Shown: piece after piece, positions 1 to 9,076 of the stretch
Position numbering within the stretch: the stretch's first letter is position 1
Layout: every line of letters begins with the position of its first letter
Assembly: GCF_036013975.1 (NCBI RefSeq)
Contig: NZ_CP107904.1
Coordinates: forward strand, 2,790,001 to 2,854,000
Reading direction: 5' to 3'
Origin: Kitasatospora sp. NBC_00458
GTDB lineage: Bacteria > Actinomycetota > Actinomycetes > Streptomycetales > Streptomycetaceae
Length of the DNA stretch: 64,000 nucleotides
Translations under genes and position numbers: made by a program
Notes under the pieces: model-generated
The model's input: the letters and a program-made list of their open reading frames with translations, nothing else
What the model was told of the DNA's origin: nothing
Database searches by the model: none

Positions 1-705
1 TACGGCAACGCCCGGTTCGGCGTCTTCCTGTTCGTGGTGGCCGGCTGGATGGTCTCGCTCTGCCTCCACGAGTACGCGCACGCGCGGACCGCGCTGCACG
101 GCGGCGACCTCACCGTCGGCGCCAAGGGCTACCTGACCCTCAACCCGTTCAAGTACGCGAACGTGCTGCTGAGCTTCGTCCTGCCGATCGTCTTCGTGCT
201 GCTCGGCGGCATCGGCCTGCCCGGCGGCGCGGTCTGGATCGAGCGGCACCGGATCCAGGGGCGGCTCAAGCACAGCCTGATCTCGGCCGCCGGGCCGCTG
301 GTCAACCTGCTCGCCGCCGTGGCGCTCCTGGTCCCGGTGGGTGCCGGCTGGCTGGACGACCCCGAGGTGCACGCGTTCTGGAACGGCTACGAGCTGAACG
401 TCTCGCCGCTGGCGCTGGCGCTGGGCTTCCTCGGCATGCTCCAGCTGAGCGCGACCCTGCTCAACCTGCTCCCGGTGCCCGGTCTGGACGGCTACGGGAT
501 CGTCGAGCCCTGGCTGTCGCACAAGACGCGGCGGGCCATCGAGCCGTTCGCGCCGTACGGCATGCTGGCGGTCTTCGCGCTGCTCTGGCAGCCCGAGGTC
601 AACCACTGGTTCTTCGAGGCCGTGTACGGCGTGATGGACCTGCTCGGTGTCGACCGGATCTACCCGCAGCTGGGCCGCGAGCTGTTCACGTTCTGGAAGG
701 ACTGA
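1..705 (+). CDS. Site-2-protease-like M50 metalloprotease (5' truncated)
   Basis: The reading frame is open from base 1, so the true start lies outside the window. The visible part has an HExxH-type zinc motif (C-L-H-E-Y-A-H) near its beginning and a second conserved block (L-L-P-V-P-G-L-D-G-Y), a variant of the N-x-P-x-P-x-L-D-G motif that supplies the third zinc ligand in M50 proteases. Several hydrophobic segments are consistent with an intramembrane protease. This class cleaves membrane-anchored substrates within the bilayer; the substrate here is unknown. It converges on the small membrane-protein gene that ends 50 bp downstream. Confidence 0.85.
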   Translation, partial: YGNARFGVFLFVVAGWMVSLCLHEYAHARTALHGGDLTVGAKGYLTLNPFKYANVLLSFVLPIVFVLLGGIGLPGGAVWIERHRIQGRLKHSLISAAGPLVNLLAAVALLVPVGAGWLDDPEVHAFWNGYELNVSPLALALGFLGMLQLSATLLNLLPVPGLDGYGIVEPWLSHKTRRAIEPFAPYGMLAVFALLWQPEVNHWFFEAVYGVMDLLGVDRIYPQLGRELFTFWKD

Positions 706-746
706 GGTCCGGGGCCGCGGGGCCGCCCTCCGCGGGGGCCGCCCCC

Positions 747-767
747 GCCGGCGCGCTACGCGCCGGC
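747..767. terminator. Hairpin between convergent genes
   Basis: A 9-bp perfect stem (GCCGGCGCG / CGCGCCGGC) with a 3-nt loop; the loop is the TAG stop codon of the minus-strand gene. It sits between the convergent M50 and small membrane-protein genes, so it probably ends transcription from both sides. Confidence 0.45.
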
Positions 768-959
768 GCTCTGCGCGGCCCGCTCGGCGGCGGCCCGGGA
801 CTGCTTCTCGCGGCGCAGGTTCATCCAGAGCACGTTGCTGGCGATGCCCGCCAGCGGGAGCCAGATCAGGCCCGGCCACCAGCCCTGCACCAGGGAGACC
901 ACGGAGGCGGCCAGCGCGAGGACGACGACGATCGAGGCGAGCAGGGACGTGCGGGGCAT
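756..959 (-). CDS. Small two-segment membrane protein
   Basis: A 67-residue protein with two hydrophobic segments (about residues 5-25 and 28-46) and a basic, Ala-rich tail after the motif N-L-R-R-E-K. The shape is that of a two-helix inner-membrane protein with a cytoplasmic C-terminus. A purine-rich stretch (GGAG) lies about 7 nt upstream of the ATG. It is probably transcribed alone, since a strong hairpin separates it from the reductase gene behind it. Function unknown. Confidence 0.65.
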   Translation of the reverse strand: MPRTSLLASIVVVLALAASVVSLVQGWWPGLIWLPLAGIASNVLWMNLRREKQSRAAAERAAQSAGA

Positions 960-1004
960 GGCGGGAGGCTCCTAGGGCCGGAGGACGGACGGCCCCATTG
1001 TCGC

Positions 1005-1041
1005 CGACCTCACCCCCGGAGCGGGTCCAGGGGTGAGGTCG
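1005..1041. terminator. Terminator hairpin downstream of the F420-dependent reductase gene
   Basis: Perfect 12-bp arms (CGACCTCACCCC at 1005-1016 and its complement at 1030-1041) with a 13-nt loop, placed after the minus-strand reductase gene that ends at 1142. It has no T-run, as is common for Streptomyces terminators. Confidence 0.55.
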
Positions 1042-1141
1042 CGTCCTCCGGGACGGCGGCCCGGGGGCGGTGTCCGGCCTCCGCCGCGGACGGGGACGGC
1101 GGCGGCGGGGACGTCGGCGGCGGACGTCGTGGGGACGCCGG

Positions 1142-1834
1142 TCAGACGTCGGTGATCCGCAGGCCCGCGTGGGCCTTGTACCGGCGGTTCACCGAGATCA
1201 GGTTGGCGACCAGCGCCTCGACCTGGTGCGCGTTGCGCAGCCGGCCCGCGAAGATGCCGCGCATGCCGGGGATCCGCCCGGCCAGCGCCTGCACGATGTC
1301 GGTGGCGGCCCGCTCCTCGCCGAGCACCATCACGTCGGTGTCGATCCGCTCGACGGACTCGTCCTGCAGCAGCACCGCCGAGAGGTGGTGGAAGGCGGCG
1401 GTGACCCGGGAGTCCGGCAGCAGGGCGGCTGCCTGCTGGGCGGCGCTGCCCTCCTCCGGGACGAGTGCGTAGGCGCCCTGCTTGTCGAAGCCGAGCGGGT
1501 TGACGCAGTCCACCACGATCTTGCCGGCCAGCTCCTCGCGGAGCGCGGTCAGCGTGGCCGCGTGCCCGTCCCAGGGCACCGCGACGATCACGATGTCGCT
1601 CTCCCTGGCGGTGGTGGCGTTGTCGGCGCCGCGCACCCCGAGGCCGATGTCGGCGGCCGAGGCCTCCGCGCGGGCCGCGTCGCGCGAACCGATGATCACC
1701 TGCTGGCCGGCCTTGGCCAGCCGGAGGGCCAGCCCCCGCCCCTGGTCGCCGGTGCCGCCGAGGACACCGACCACCAGCTGCGAGACGTCCGGCAACTCGT
1801 GGGCCGGGTTTGTCGCTGAATCGAGGGAAGTCAT
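1142..1834 (-). CDS. npdG: NADPH-dependent F420 reductase (F420:NADP oxidoreductase family)
   Basis: Starts with a Rossmann nucleotide-binding motif (V-V-G-V-L-G-G-T-G-D-Q-G) followed by the NADP-type I-I-G-S-R-D segment, as in Fno/NpdG enzymes that transfer hydride between NADP(H) and cofactor F420 in the cytoplasm. At 230 aa it has the usual family length. The ATG at 1834 was chosen because residues from the longer frame are low-complexity and overlap the divergent gene. It is divergently arranged from the gene at 1882 with about 47 bp between starts, so the two probably share a promoter region. Confidence 0.85.
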   Translation of the reverse strand: MTSLDSATNPAHELPDVSQLVVGVLGGTGDQGRGLALRLAKAGQQVIIGSRDAARAEASAADIGLGVRGADNATTARESDIVIVAVPWDGHAATLTALREELAGKIVVDCVNPLGFDKQGAYALVPEEGSAAQQAAALLPDSRVTAAFHHLSAVLLQDESVERIDTDVMVLGEERAATDIVQALAGRIPGMRGIFAGRLRNAHQVEALVANLISVNRRYKAHAGLRITDV

Positions 1835-1881
1835 GGGCCGATCCTGCCAAACCGGCGGCCCGCCGCGACATCCTGTCCGCC

Positions 1882-2616
1882 ATGGACGCGGTGAGAGTTT
1901 CGGCACTCCGGGAGCGGCTGACCGGAACCGGCTGGCTGGAGGCGGTCGGCGGCTTCGCCGGCGAGCTGCGGCACGCGGTCTCCCGGCGCGGCGCGGACGG
2001 ACTGCTGCTGGTCGGCACCGAGGGGTACGAGCCCTGGCACCTGGCCGCCCACCTGGAGGACGAGGCCGCCTGGTCGGACGTCCCCCGGCTGGCCCCGACC
2101 CTGCTCCGGCACCGGGTTCCGGACCGGGCGCCCGCCCACCTGGCGCACGGCCTGCGGCGGCTGACCGAGGCCGGGCGCGGGGTCACCGTCCTGGTGGTCG
2201 CCCCGACGTCGGCCGGCGTACCGCTGCTGGAGCGGGTGCACGACGCCCGCCGGAACGGCGCGACGGTGCTGGCGCTGGACGGCGCCGAGTGCGGCGGTGC
2301 GGGCGGGGGCGGAACGGGCGGGCGCGGTGGGCCCGGTAAGCGCGGTGGGCCCGGTGGGCGGCTCGGGCCGGGCCGGACGGACGGGGCGGGCGCGGTGGGC
2401 CGGACGGACGGGGCGGGCGGTGACGGCCTGGCCGACCTCGCCGGTCTGGCGCACGGGCGGCTGTCCGTCGGCACCGCCGCGGAGGAGCCGTTCGACCTGG
2501 CCCAGCACCTGGTCAGCGCCGCCGCCGGAGAGGCCCCGGCCCGGCGCTCGGCCCTCGACCGGCTGGCCGCACTCGCCGGCCGGCTCACGGAGGGGCCCGC
2601 GATCAGCCGCTGGTGA
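1882..2616 (+). CDS. Conserved hypothetical protein with Gly-rich insert
   Basis: A 244-aa protein starting M-D-A-V-R-V-S-A-L. The N-terminal 135 residues look like an ordered alpha/beta domain, with a hydrophobic strand (V-T-V-L-V-V-A-P) followed by a Ser/Gly turn, reminiscent of nucleotide- or sugar-phosphate-binding folds. A low-complexity Gly/Arg insert (about residues 138-180) follows, then a helical tail. I do not recognise a named family. The ATG at 1882 is preferred over an upstream start at 1810 that would overlap the divergent reductase. It reads towards the MFS gene 73 bp downstream. Confidence 0.6.
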   Translation: MDAVRVSALRERLTGTGWLEAVGGFAGELRHAVSRRGADGLLLVGTEGYEPWHLAAHLEDEAAWSDVPRLAPTLLRHRVPDRAPAHLAHGLRRLTEAGRGVTVLVVAPTSAGVPLLERVHDARRNGATVLALDGAECGGAGGGGTGGRGGPGKRGGPGGRLGPGRTDGAGAVGRTDGAGGDGLADLAGLAHGRLSVGTAAEEPFDLAQHLVSAAAGEAPARRSALDRLAALAGRLTEGPAISRW

Positions 2617-2689
2617 GCGGTGCCGCCCGCGGGGGCCGGGCCGAAAACCTGTTGCGGCCCGGTGCGGCGCCCTCCGAGGATGGTCACTC

Positions 2690-4072
2690 GTGAACGACTC
2701 CGACCATCCCCCGACCGGTCGGGTGCGCTCCCTGCTGCGCTCGGTCGCCCCCGATCTCGCCCCCTGGCGTTCCTCCCGGGACTTCCGGCTGCTCTGGTTC
2801 TCCGGCTGTGTGACCAGCCTGGGCAGCTTCCTGACGTACGTCGCCCTGCCGGTGCAGATCAAGGAGCTCACCGACTCCTACTTCGCGGTCGGCCTGATCG
2901 GCGCCTTCGAGCTGGTCCCGCTGATCGTCTTCGGACTCTGGGGCGGCGCCCTCGCCGACGCCCTGGACCGCCGCCGGCTGGTGCTCTTCGCCGAGGCCGG
3001 ACTCGGGCTGCTCAGCGCCCTGCTGCTGCTCAACGCGCTGCTGCCGACGCCCGTGCTGTGGCCGATCTACCTGGTGGCCGCGCTGGTCGCCGCCGCCGAC
3101 GGCCTGCAGCGCCCGGCCCTGGACTCGCTCACCCCGCGGATCGTCCCGCACGACCAGCTGACGGCCGCCTTCGCGCTCAACTCCCTCTACCGCAACGTCG
3201 GTTCGGTGGCCGGCCCGGCGCTGGCCGGGGTCATCGTGGCGTTCGCCGGCGTGCAGACCGCGTACGCGCTGGACGTGCTCACCTTCGGCGCCTCGCTGCT
3301 GCTGCTCGCCAGGATCCGGGCCGTGCCGCCGCCCACCGGCGCCGAGAAGCCGTCCGTGCGGGCGGTGCTCACCGGCGTGAAGTACGCCTGGAGCCGGAAG
3401 GACCTGCTGGGCACCTACGCCATCGACCTGGTCGCCATGCTGTTCGCGTTCCCGGTGGCGATCTTCCCGTTCCTCGCCTCCGAACTGGCCGCCGACTGGG
3501 CGCTCGGCCTGATGTACGGCGCCACGGCGGTCGGCGCCCTGGCCGTCTCGGTCACCAGCGGCTGGACGTCCCGGATCCACCGGCACGGCCGGATGCTGGT
3601 GCTGGCCGCCCTCGGCTGGGGCGCGGCGATCACGCTCGCCGGGTTCTCCGGCTCGATCTGGCTGGTGCTGCTCTGCCTCGCCCTGGCCGGCGGCGCCGAC
3701 CAGATCAGCGGCATCGCGCGCTCCACCATGTGGAACCAGTCCATCCCGGACGAGGTGCGCGGCCGGATGGCCGGCGTGGAACTGCTCAGCTACTCGGTCG
3801 GTCCGCAGCTCGGCCAGGTCCGGGCCGGCGGCATGGCCGGCCTGGTCGGCGTCCGCGCCTCGGTCTGGGCCGGCGGCGTCGCCTGCGTGGTGGGCGTGGT
3901 CGCGCTCGCCACCGCCCTGCCCAGCCTGCTCGGCTACGACGACCGCACCGACCCGAACGCGGCCGCCGTCCGCGCCGAGCACGAGAAGGCCGCCGCCCTG
4001 CGCGAGGAGGCCGAGCGGGCCGAGGTCCTCCGCGAGGCGGCCGACCGGGAGCGCGAGGACGCCGGGCGGTAG
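2690..4072 (+). CDS. MFS transporter (EntS/Bcr-like exporter family)
   Basis: About 460 aa with roughly twelve hydrophobic segments. The N-terminus has the pattern of MFS exporters ([16 protein letters not shown]) and the loop 2-3 signature appears as [12 protein letters not shown]. Such proteins export small molecules using the proton gradient. The GTG at 2690 was chosen because the preceding in-frame residues are low-complexity shadow of the previous gene. The C-terminal about 45 residues are a charged Glu/Ala/Arg helix, probably cytoplasmic. The substrate is not inferable. Confidence 0.85.
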   Translation: MNDSDHPPTGRVRSLLRSVAPDLAPWRSSRDFRLLWFSGCVTSLGSFLTYVALPVQIKELTDSYFAVGLIGAFELVPLIVFGLWGGALADALDRRRLVLFAEAGLGLLSALLLLNALLPTPVLWPIYLVAALVAAADGLQRPALDSLTPRIVPHDQLTAAFALNSLYRNVGSVAGPALAGVIVAFAGVQTAYALDVLTFGASLLLLARIRAVPPPTGAEKPSVRAVLTGVKYAWSRKDLLGTYAIDLVAMLFAFPVAIFPFLASELAADWALGLMYGATAVGALAVSVTSGWTSRIHRHGRMLVLAALGWGAAITLAGFSGSIWLVLLCLALAGGADQISGIARSTMWNQSIPDEVRGRMAGVELLSYSVGPQLGQVRAGGMAGLVGVRASVWAGGVACVVGVVALATALPSLLGYDDRTDPNAAAVRAEHEKAAALREEAERAEVLREAADREREDAGR

Positions 4073-4314
4073 CGGGCGGAGGCGTCCAGAGCCCGGGGCC
4101 CGGGGTGCCCGACCGTCCGGAACACCCGGAGTCCCTTGAGCCCCTGCCCACCACCGCGCGGCCCCGCCGCCCGGCAGGACCCTCCAGCAGGCCTTCGGGG
4201 CCGGGCGGCACGTCGTCGTGCTCGCGATCACCGTCCCGTACCACCCGCCGGGCGGGCCCGAGCCGCCGTGGACGCCGGACGCGGGCGCCGCCGGCCGACC
4301 GGCCGGGGCGGCGA

Positions 4315-4548
4315 CTACTCCTTGCCCTCGCCCGCGGGCCGGTCGGACCAGCGCGGGTCGTTCGCCCACTCGCGGTTGCGGAGCTCGGCGGTCTCCAGCG
4401 CGTGCGCCGCCTCCTCGGGGGTGGCGTACGGGCCGAGGCGGTCCTTGGCCGGGCACTCCGGCCCCTCCTCGACCTTGCCGTGCTTGATGCAGTAGAACCA
4501 CTCACCGGGCTTGCCGGTCGGCCGGTTGCGGTGGAATCCCAAGGGCAT
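4315..4548 (-). CDS. Small conserved protein next to map
   Basis: A 77-aa soluble protein with [17 protein letters not shown] as its core and a C-terminal helix ([12 protein letters not shown]). The pattern resembles a small two-Cys domain that ends with an SPOR-like 'acts on the row' helix, as seen in many short actinobacterial ORFs. It lies divergently beside the methionine aminopeptidase gene, with 99 bp between starts, an arrangement I recall from other Streptomyces genomes. Function unknown. Confidence 0.7.
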   Translation of the reverse strand: MPLGFHRNRPTGKPGEWFYCIKHGKVEEGPECPAKDRLGPYATPEEAAHALETAELRNREWANDPRWSDRPAGEGKE

Positions 4549-4647
4549 GGCGGTCACTTCCCGTTCGACGGCTGCGTCGTCCTGATCATTCCCCGGCCGG
4601 ACTCCATCCGCACACCCGGCGACAGGCGCTGCCATAGACTCGCGGCC

Positions 4648-5493
4648 ATGGCTCTCGTACCCGGCATCCAGTCCCCCACCCGCAAGGTCCCGGCGAACAT
4701 CGCGCGCCCCGAGTACGTCGGGAAGCCCGCCCCGACGCCGTACACCGGGCCCGAGGTGCAGACCGCCGAGACGATCGAGAAGATGCGGATCGCCGGCCGG
4801 ATCGCCGCGCAGGCGATGGCCGAGGCCGCGAAGCTGATCGCGCCCGGCGTCACCACCGACGCGCTGGACGCCGTCGCCCACACGTACATGTGCGACCACG
4901 GGGCCTACCCGTCCGACCTGGGCTACCGGGGCTTCCCCAAGTCGATCTGCACCTCGATCAACGAGGTGATCTGCCACGGCATCCCGGACTCGACGGTCCT
5001 CCAGGACGGGGACATCGTCAACATCGACGCCACCGCGTACATCCACGGCGTGCACGGCGACCTCAACGCCACCTACCTCTGCGGCGACGTGGACGAGGAG
5101 TCCCGGCTGCTGGTCGAGCGGACCCGGGAGTCGCTCGACCGCGCGATCAAGGCGGTCAAGCCCGGCCGCCGGATCAACGTGATCGGCCGGGTCATCGAGT
5201 CCTACGCCAAGCGCTTCGACTACGGCGTGGTGCGGGACTTCACCGGCCACGGGATCAACACGTCGTTCCACTCCGGCCTGATCGTCCCGCACTACGACAG
5301 CGAGCGGGCCACCGAGCTGATCAAGCCGGGGATGACCTTCACCATCGAGCCGATGCTCACCCTCGGCACCTACGACTACGAGATCTGGCCGGACGGCTGG
5401 ACCGTCGTCACCAAGGACCGCAAGCGGACCGCCCAGTTCGAGCACACCCTGGTCGTCACGGCGGACGGCGCGGAGGTCCTCACCCTGCCGTAG
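4648..5493 (+). CDS. map: Methionine aminopeptidase, type I
   Basis: A 281-aa enzyme that removes the initiator methionine from nascent proteins. The five metal ligands of the pita-bread fold are visible in order: D-I-V-N-I-D-A-T (Asp), H-G-D-L-N-A-T (Asp), F-T-G-H-G-I (His), F-T-I-E-P-M (Glu) and Q-F-E-H-T (Glu). The C-H-G-I-P substrate-pocket motif is also present. An N-terminal extension of about 40 residues with P-x-Y-x-G repeats marks the actinobacterial MetAP1c form. The ATG at 4648 gives this expected length. Confidence 0.96.
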   Translation: MALVPGIQSPTRKVPANIARPEYVGKPAPTPYTGPEVQTAETIEKMRIAGRIAAQAMAEAAKLIAPGVTTDALDAVAHTYMCDHGAYPSDLGYRGFPKSICTSINEVICHGIPDSTVLQDGDIVNIDATAYIHGVHGDLNATYLCGDVDEESRLLVERTRESLDRAIKAVKPGRRINVIGRVIESYAKRFDYGVVRDFTGHGINTSFHSGLIVPHYDSERATELIKPGMTFTIEPMLTLGTYDYEIWPDGWTVVTKDRKRTAQFEHTLVVTADGAEVLTLP

Positions 5494-5537
5494 CGCGGCA
5501 GCCCCCGTCCGTGCCGGGCCCACGGGGCTCGGCACGG

Positions 5538-5583
5538 CGGGCCGGGCGGGGCTCCGGAGGCGGGCCGGGCGGGGCTCCGGAGG
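5538..5583 (+). repeat. 23-bp tandem duplication after map
   Basis: A 23-bp GC-rich unit occurs twice head to tail (5538-5560 and 5561-5583) in the 96-bp gap between the convergent map and primase-domain genes. It may form alternative hairpins but shows no clean terminator. Confidence 0.6.
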
Positions 5584-5589
5584 CGGGCC

Positions 5590-6291
5590 CTAACCGATCA
5601 GCCACTGCTCCTCGGCGACCGCGCCCACCTCGGTACAGGCGTCGGTCAGCACGTCCAGGACGCGCAGCGGGTCCGGCAGCGGCTGTTCGGGCCCGCGCAG
5701 CCACCGCACCTCGGAGCCGTCCGGCAGCGCGGCCGGCGGCAGCAGGGTGTAGGAGCCGCGGCAGTGCCAGCGCAGGCCGGGGTGCTCGGACATGGTGTCC
5801 GGCGTGGAGTCCAGGGCGCTCGGCCACCACTCGTCCTCGTCCACCGGGGTGCCCCGGGTGGCGGTGAAGAACAGGTAGCGGTCCTCGCCGACGGCGGCCA
5901 CCGGGAGCTCGACGCCGAGCGCGGTGAGCCGCTCCAGGGCGAGCCGTCCGGCCTCGGTGGGAACGTCCAGGACGTCGTGCGCGCGGCCGGTGGCGGTGAC
6001 GAAGTTGGCCTGCGGGTCGCGGGAGAGCCAGCGGGCGAGCTGCTCCGGGTCGGTGGTGGCCTGGGTCTGCCAGGCGAACGAGACCGGGTGCTGGGCGGGT
6101 GCCGGGCAGGCGACCCGGTCACAGGAACATCGGTAGCCGGCCGGGTGCGCGGCGGGGGCGAGCGGGAAGCCGGCGCGGACGGCGCCGAGCAGCTGGTCCA
6201 GTCTGGCGGCGGGACTGTCCGTGTCCGCCCCCCGGGCCCGCTCACGGTCACGCTTCTGCCACCAGGTCGTCCACCTGCTGCCGGATTCCAT
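5590..6291 (-). CDS. Bifunctional primase/polymerase (prim-pol) N-terminal-domain protein
   Basis: A 233-aa protein with the layout of the stand-alone 'bifunctional DNA primase/polymerase' proteins common in Streptomyces. A cysteine-bearing segment (Y-R-C-S-C-D-R-V-A-C-P-A-P-A-Q-H-P) is followed by W-L-S-R-D-P-Q-A-N-F-V-T-A-T-G, then H-D-V-L-D-V-P, then R-G-S-Y-T-L-L-P-P. In true AEP primases the D-x-D carboxylates bind metal; here the second position of the corresponding block is V-P, so catalysis is doubtful. The role is unproven. Confidence 0.75.
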   Translation of the reverse strand: MESGSRWTTWWQKRDRERARGADTDSPAARLDQLLGAVRAGFPLAPAAHPAGYRCSCDRVACPAPAQHPVSFAWQTQATTDPEQLARWLSRDPQANFVTATGRAHDVLDVPTEAGRLALERLTALGVELPVAAVGEDRYLFFTATRGTPVDEDEWWPSALDSTPDTMSEHPGLRWHCRGSYTLLPPAALPDGSEVRWLRGPEQPLPDPLRVLDVLTDACTEVGAVAEEQWLIG

Positions 6292-6716
6292 CGGGCCCCT
6301 TCCGCGCGTCGCCGTGCCTGGTGTGACACAGCGTTCGACGTACCACTCCGACGCAACGCACGGCGCCCCCCGCTGCTTCCCGGGTGGTGCTCGGCCCTGC
6401 AGTCCCGCGCCCTGCCGGCCGGAGCCGGGGTTGCCGGGCGGCCGACGCCGGGGTCACGGTACGGAGTCAGGGCAGCACGGCGGCTGCGGCTCAGCGGCCC
6501 GGCGGGCGCGGTCAAGTGCGCCTCGCCCGGCCCGTACGGGCCCGCTGACCCGGGTGGACCCCGAGGGCGTAACAGGAAGGATAAGGGTGCGCGGAGCCTC
6601 CGGTTGACCGGGGGCGGTGCCTCTCCGGTCACACTCCCGGCACCCGGCCGTCACAGCACCTCCGCCCGGCCCCCCTTCGCCCTCCGCCACCTGCGGCGGG
6701 ATGAGACCCTGGTGGG
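6292..6716. other. 425-bp intergenic region without a recognisable gene
   Basis: It lies between the divergent prim-pol gene (minus) and the 76-aa ORF (plus). All longer frames here are Arg/Pro/Gly-rich shadows. A slightly less GC-rich stretch (GTAACAGGAAGGATAAGGGT, around 6567-6590) could hold a plus-strand promoter. No strong hairpin was seen. Confidence 0.4.
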
Positions 6717-6947
6717 GTGAAGAGTGCGGACACCGAATTCGTCGGCGGCCCCCTGGACGGCCGGATCCTCCCCATCCCGCTGGGGCCGATGTACGGCGTG
6801 CCCAAGAAGTACACCGTGCCGGTCCCCTCGCACGGGGACGCTCCGGCGCGCACACTGGTGTACGTCCGGGCCAAGCAGCAGCGGGGCACCCGCTGGTTCT
6901 GGCGCTACGAGTACGACGAGGCGGCCACCGCCCGCGCTTCCGGGTGA
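6717..6947 (+). CDS. Small conserved hypothetical protein
   Basis: A 76-aa soluble protein starting at GTG 6717. The text F-V-G-G-P-L-D-G-R ... Y-x-V-P followed by a tyrosine-rich end (R-W-F-W-R-Y-E-Y-D-E) is typical of a family of short actinobacterial and phage proteins of unknown role beginning with G-G-P-x-D-G. It is followed 27 bp later by a small membrane-protein gene, so the two may be co-transcribed. Confidence 0.65.
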   Translation: MKSADTEFVGGPLDGRILPIPLGPMYGVPKKYTVPVPSHGDAPARTLVYVRAKQQRGTRWFWRYEYDEAATARASG

Positions 6948-6974
6948 CGGCCGCCCCCTGGCGGGAGGACGGCG

Positions 6975-7172
6975 ATGGCGAGGACCGCACGGCACCCCAG
7001 GACCCGCGCCCAGTCGGTGGCGCTCCACAACCGGCAGGTGGCCGGCGTCACCGTCGGGCTGCTGGTGCTGATCAGCGCCTACAGCGCGGCGCTCGGCTCC
7101 AACGGCTGGCTCTGGCTCGGCTGGACGGTGCTGCTGCTCGCCTGCGTGGCACTGTTCGCCATCCGGACCTGA
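6975..7172 (+). CDS. Small two-helix membrane protein
   Basis: A 65-aa protein with a basic N-terminus (about residues 1-20) and two hydrophobic segments (about 24-40 and 44-62). It starts with ATG preceded by GGGAGGA at a good distance. No known family; probably an inner-membrane protein. Confidence 0.65.
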   Translation: MARTARHPRTRAQSVALHNRQVAGVTVGLLVLISAYSAALGSNGWLWLGWTVLLLACVALFAIRT

Positions 7173-7356
7173 GCCCTTCCCGCGTCCCGTGCCCCCCGCG
7201 TGCCCCCGTCGCCCTTCCCGCCCCCTGGGCGTTCCGGGCCGCGAGCGGCCGCACCGTCCACCGCGGCCGCTCCGGGGACGGCCCTCCGCGGTCGCCCGCG
7301 GTCGGTCGTCCCCGGTCGGCCGCCCTCGGCCAGTCGTCCCGGTCAGTCGTCCCCGG

Positions 7357-8019
7357 TCAGTCGTCCTCGGCCAGGATCAGGTACAGCTTCTTCCGGGCCT
7401 CGGTCAGCACCGCCAGGCCCTTGGCCCGCTGCGCCTCCGTGCCGGTCGCCATGACCTGCCGGACGGCCTGCTCCACCGCGCCGAGCGCCTGGCCGACCTC
7501 CTGGACCGCGGCCCAGTCGACGTCCTGGCCGGCCTCGGCCCACGGCTCGTCCGGCCCGGCGTCGGCCTCGGCCCGGCCCGCCTCGGTGAGCGAGACCAGC
7601 CGCTTGCCGCCGACCTCCTCCGCCGTGATCAGGCCCTCCTCCTCCAGCAGCTGGAGGGTCGGGTAGACCGAGCCCGGGCTGGGCCGCCAGGCCCCGCCGG
7701 ACCGCTCGGCGATCTCGGCGATCATCTCGTAGCCGTGCATCGGCCGCTCCTTGAGCAGCGCCAGCAGCGAGGCACGCACGTCCCCGCGCCGTGCCCGGCC
7801 GCGCCGGCCGCGCGGCCCGAAGCCGCCGGGCCCACCGGGGCCGCCGAAGCCGCGGGCCCACGGCGGGCCGGGCAGCCGGCCGGGTCCGCCGCCGAACGGC
7901 GGCCCGAACGGGCCGAACGCCCCGCGGCCCTCGAAACACTCGCCGGGCATGCCGACGAACTCCGGACCCCGGCGGCGTCCGCCCCAGGGGCCCTCTTCAC
8001 GGAATCGTCCTGGACGCAT
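7357..8019 (-). CDS. PadR-family transcriptional regulator
   Basis: A 220-aa cytoplasmic repressor. Residues about 75-160 form the PadR winged helix: S-L-L-A-L-L-K-E-R-P-M-H-G-Y-E-M-I, then W-R-P-S-P-G-S-V-Y-P-T-L-Q-L-L-E-E-E-G-L-I, then K-R-L-V-S-L-T. The N-terminal about 70 residues are Gly/Pro/Arg-rich and disordered; the C-terminal helices would form the dimer interface. The ATG at 8019 has GGGAGGTGGG upstream, a better site than the in-frame ATG at 8061. A dyad operator sits just upstream, indicating autoregulation; no obvious target exporter is adjacent. Confidence 0.9.
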   Translation of the reverse strand: MRPGRFREEGPWGGRRRGPEFVGMPGECFEGRGAFGPFGPPFGGGPGRLPGPPWARGFGGPGGPGGFGPRGRRGRARRGDVRASLLALLKERPMHGYEMIAEIAERSGGAWRPSPGSVYPTLQLLEEEGLITAEEVGGKRLVSLTEAGRAEADAGPDEPWAEAGQDVDWAAVQEVGQALGAVEQAVRQVMATGTEAQRAKGLAVLTEARKKLYLILAEDD

Positions 8020-8079
8020 GGCACCCACCTCCCGTTTCCGGCCGCGGGAACGCGGCCGCACAGACGATCGTTCGAGGCA

Positions 8080-8115
8080 GTCGAGTTACTGTCTCGATAA
8101 CTCGACGATATATCG
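8080..8115. promoter_or_regulatory. Probable PadR operator
   Basis: A perfect 9-bp inverted repeat (GTCGAGTTA at 8080-8088, TAACTCGAC at 8098-8106, 9-nt spacer) is followed directly by the palindrome CGATATATCG (8106-8115). It lies 61-96 bp upstream of the padR start in an unusually AT-rich patch. PadR proteins often bind ATAT-containing dyads at their own promoters, so autoregulation is the simplest reading. Confidence 0.65.
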
Positions 8116-8327
8116 CTGACTGTCGACCGTCAACGCTTCCGATACACCTCGGCCGGCCTGTGACGGGCGGCCCGGACCGACTGCCGGCGGCGTCGGTCCG
8201 CTGCAGGCCAGGTCCCGGGGGCCGTGGCCCACCCGGGGTCGAGCCGACGTGGGCCGAAAGGAGCAGGGGGAGGAACGACGGCTCGCGGCGCGCTAGTTTG
8301 GGGCACCCCGAAGCAGAGGAGAGGCCC

Positions 8328-8909
8328 GTGGGCAAGGTGGTCATGTACGGCTCGGTGTCGGTGGACGGCTTCGTCGCGGACGAGAACGACCAGCCCGGAC
8401 CGCTGTTCGACTGGCTGTCCAGCGGTGACGTCCCGTTGGACGAGAGCGGCGCGCTGAAGGTGTCGCAGACGTCCTACGACTACACCCGGCCGTACTGGGA
8501 CGGGATCGGGGCCACGATCGTCGGCCGCCACGTCTTCGACATGACGGACGGCTGGGACGGGAAGCCCCCGGGCGGAATCGACCACGTGGTCGTCGTGACG
8601 CACCGGCCGGCGCCCGAGGGCTGGGACCCCGAGGCGCCGTTCCACTTCGTCGACGGCGTCGAGGCGGCCGCGGCCAAGGCGCAGGAGCTCGCCGGTGACC
8701 GCGTCGTCGAGGTCGCCGCGGGCGACGTCGGTGGCCAGGTGCTTGCCGCGGGCCTGGTCGACGAGGTGCGCATGGACGTCGTCCCCGTCGTGTTCGGGTC
8801 CGGCAAGCGCTTCTTCGGACCGGTCCACGCGCAGCACCTGCTGGAGGGTCCTGACGTGGTGGTCCAGGGCGACCGGGTGCTTCACCTGCGCTACCGGGTG
8901 CGCCGCTGA
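8328..8909 (+). CDS. Dihydrofolate reductase-family / RibD C-terminal-domain protein
   Basis: A 193-aa protein with the DHFR-like fold signature: V-V-M-Y-G-S-V-S-V-D-G-F-V-A at the start, a nucleotide-binding centre (V-E-V-A-A-G-D-V-G-G-Q-V-L) and the C-terminal V-F-G-S-G-K-R-F-F-G. Members are NADPH-dependent reductases related to RibD, usually of unknown substrate. The GTG at 8328 has an AGAGGAGAGG ribosome-binding region just upstream. It is monocistronic between non-coding gaps. Confidence 0.85.
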   Translation: MGKVVMYGSVSVDGFVADENDQPGPLFDWLSSGDVPLDESGALKVSQTSYDYTRPYWDGIGATIVGRHVFDMTDGWDGKPPGGIDHVVVVTHRPAPEGWDPEAPFHFVDGVEAAAAKAQELAGDRVVEVAAGDVGGQVLAAGLVDEVRMDVVPVVFGSGKRFFGPVHAQHLLEGPDVVVQGDRVLHLRYRVRR

Positions 8910-9076
8910 CCGGTCCGAGCGGGGACGCGGAGAAGTCCGCCGCGCGGTCCGGCTCCGACGGCGATCGGTCCGGGGCGCCCGCCACCGGACACCGGCGGCC
9001 GGTCCGCCGACATGCCCGGCCGACATGCCCCGCCGGTACGGCCTCGACCTGCGGCGGAGCCACTACCGTGACGGGC

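Noticed and set aside
972..2687. Long minus-strand reading frame of 571 codons
   Set aside because: Arg/Pro/Ala/Ser-rich text with no domain; it is the antisense shadow of the reductase and hypothetical genes in a GC-rich genome.
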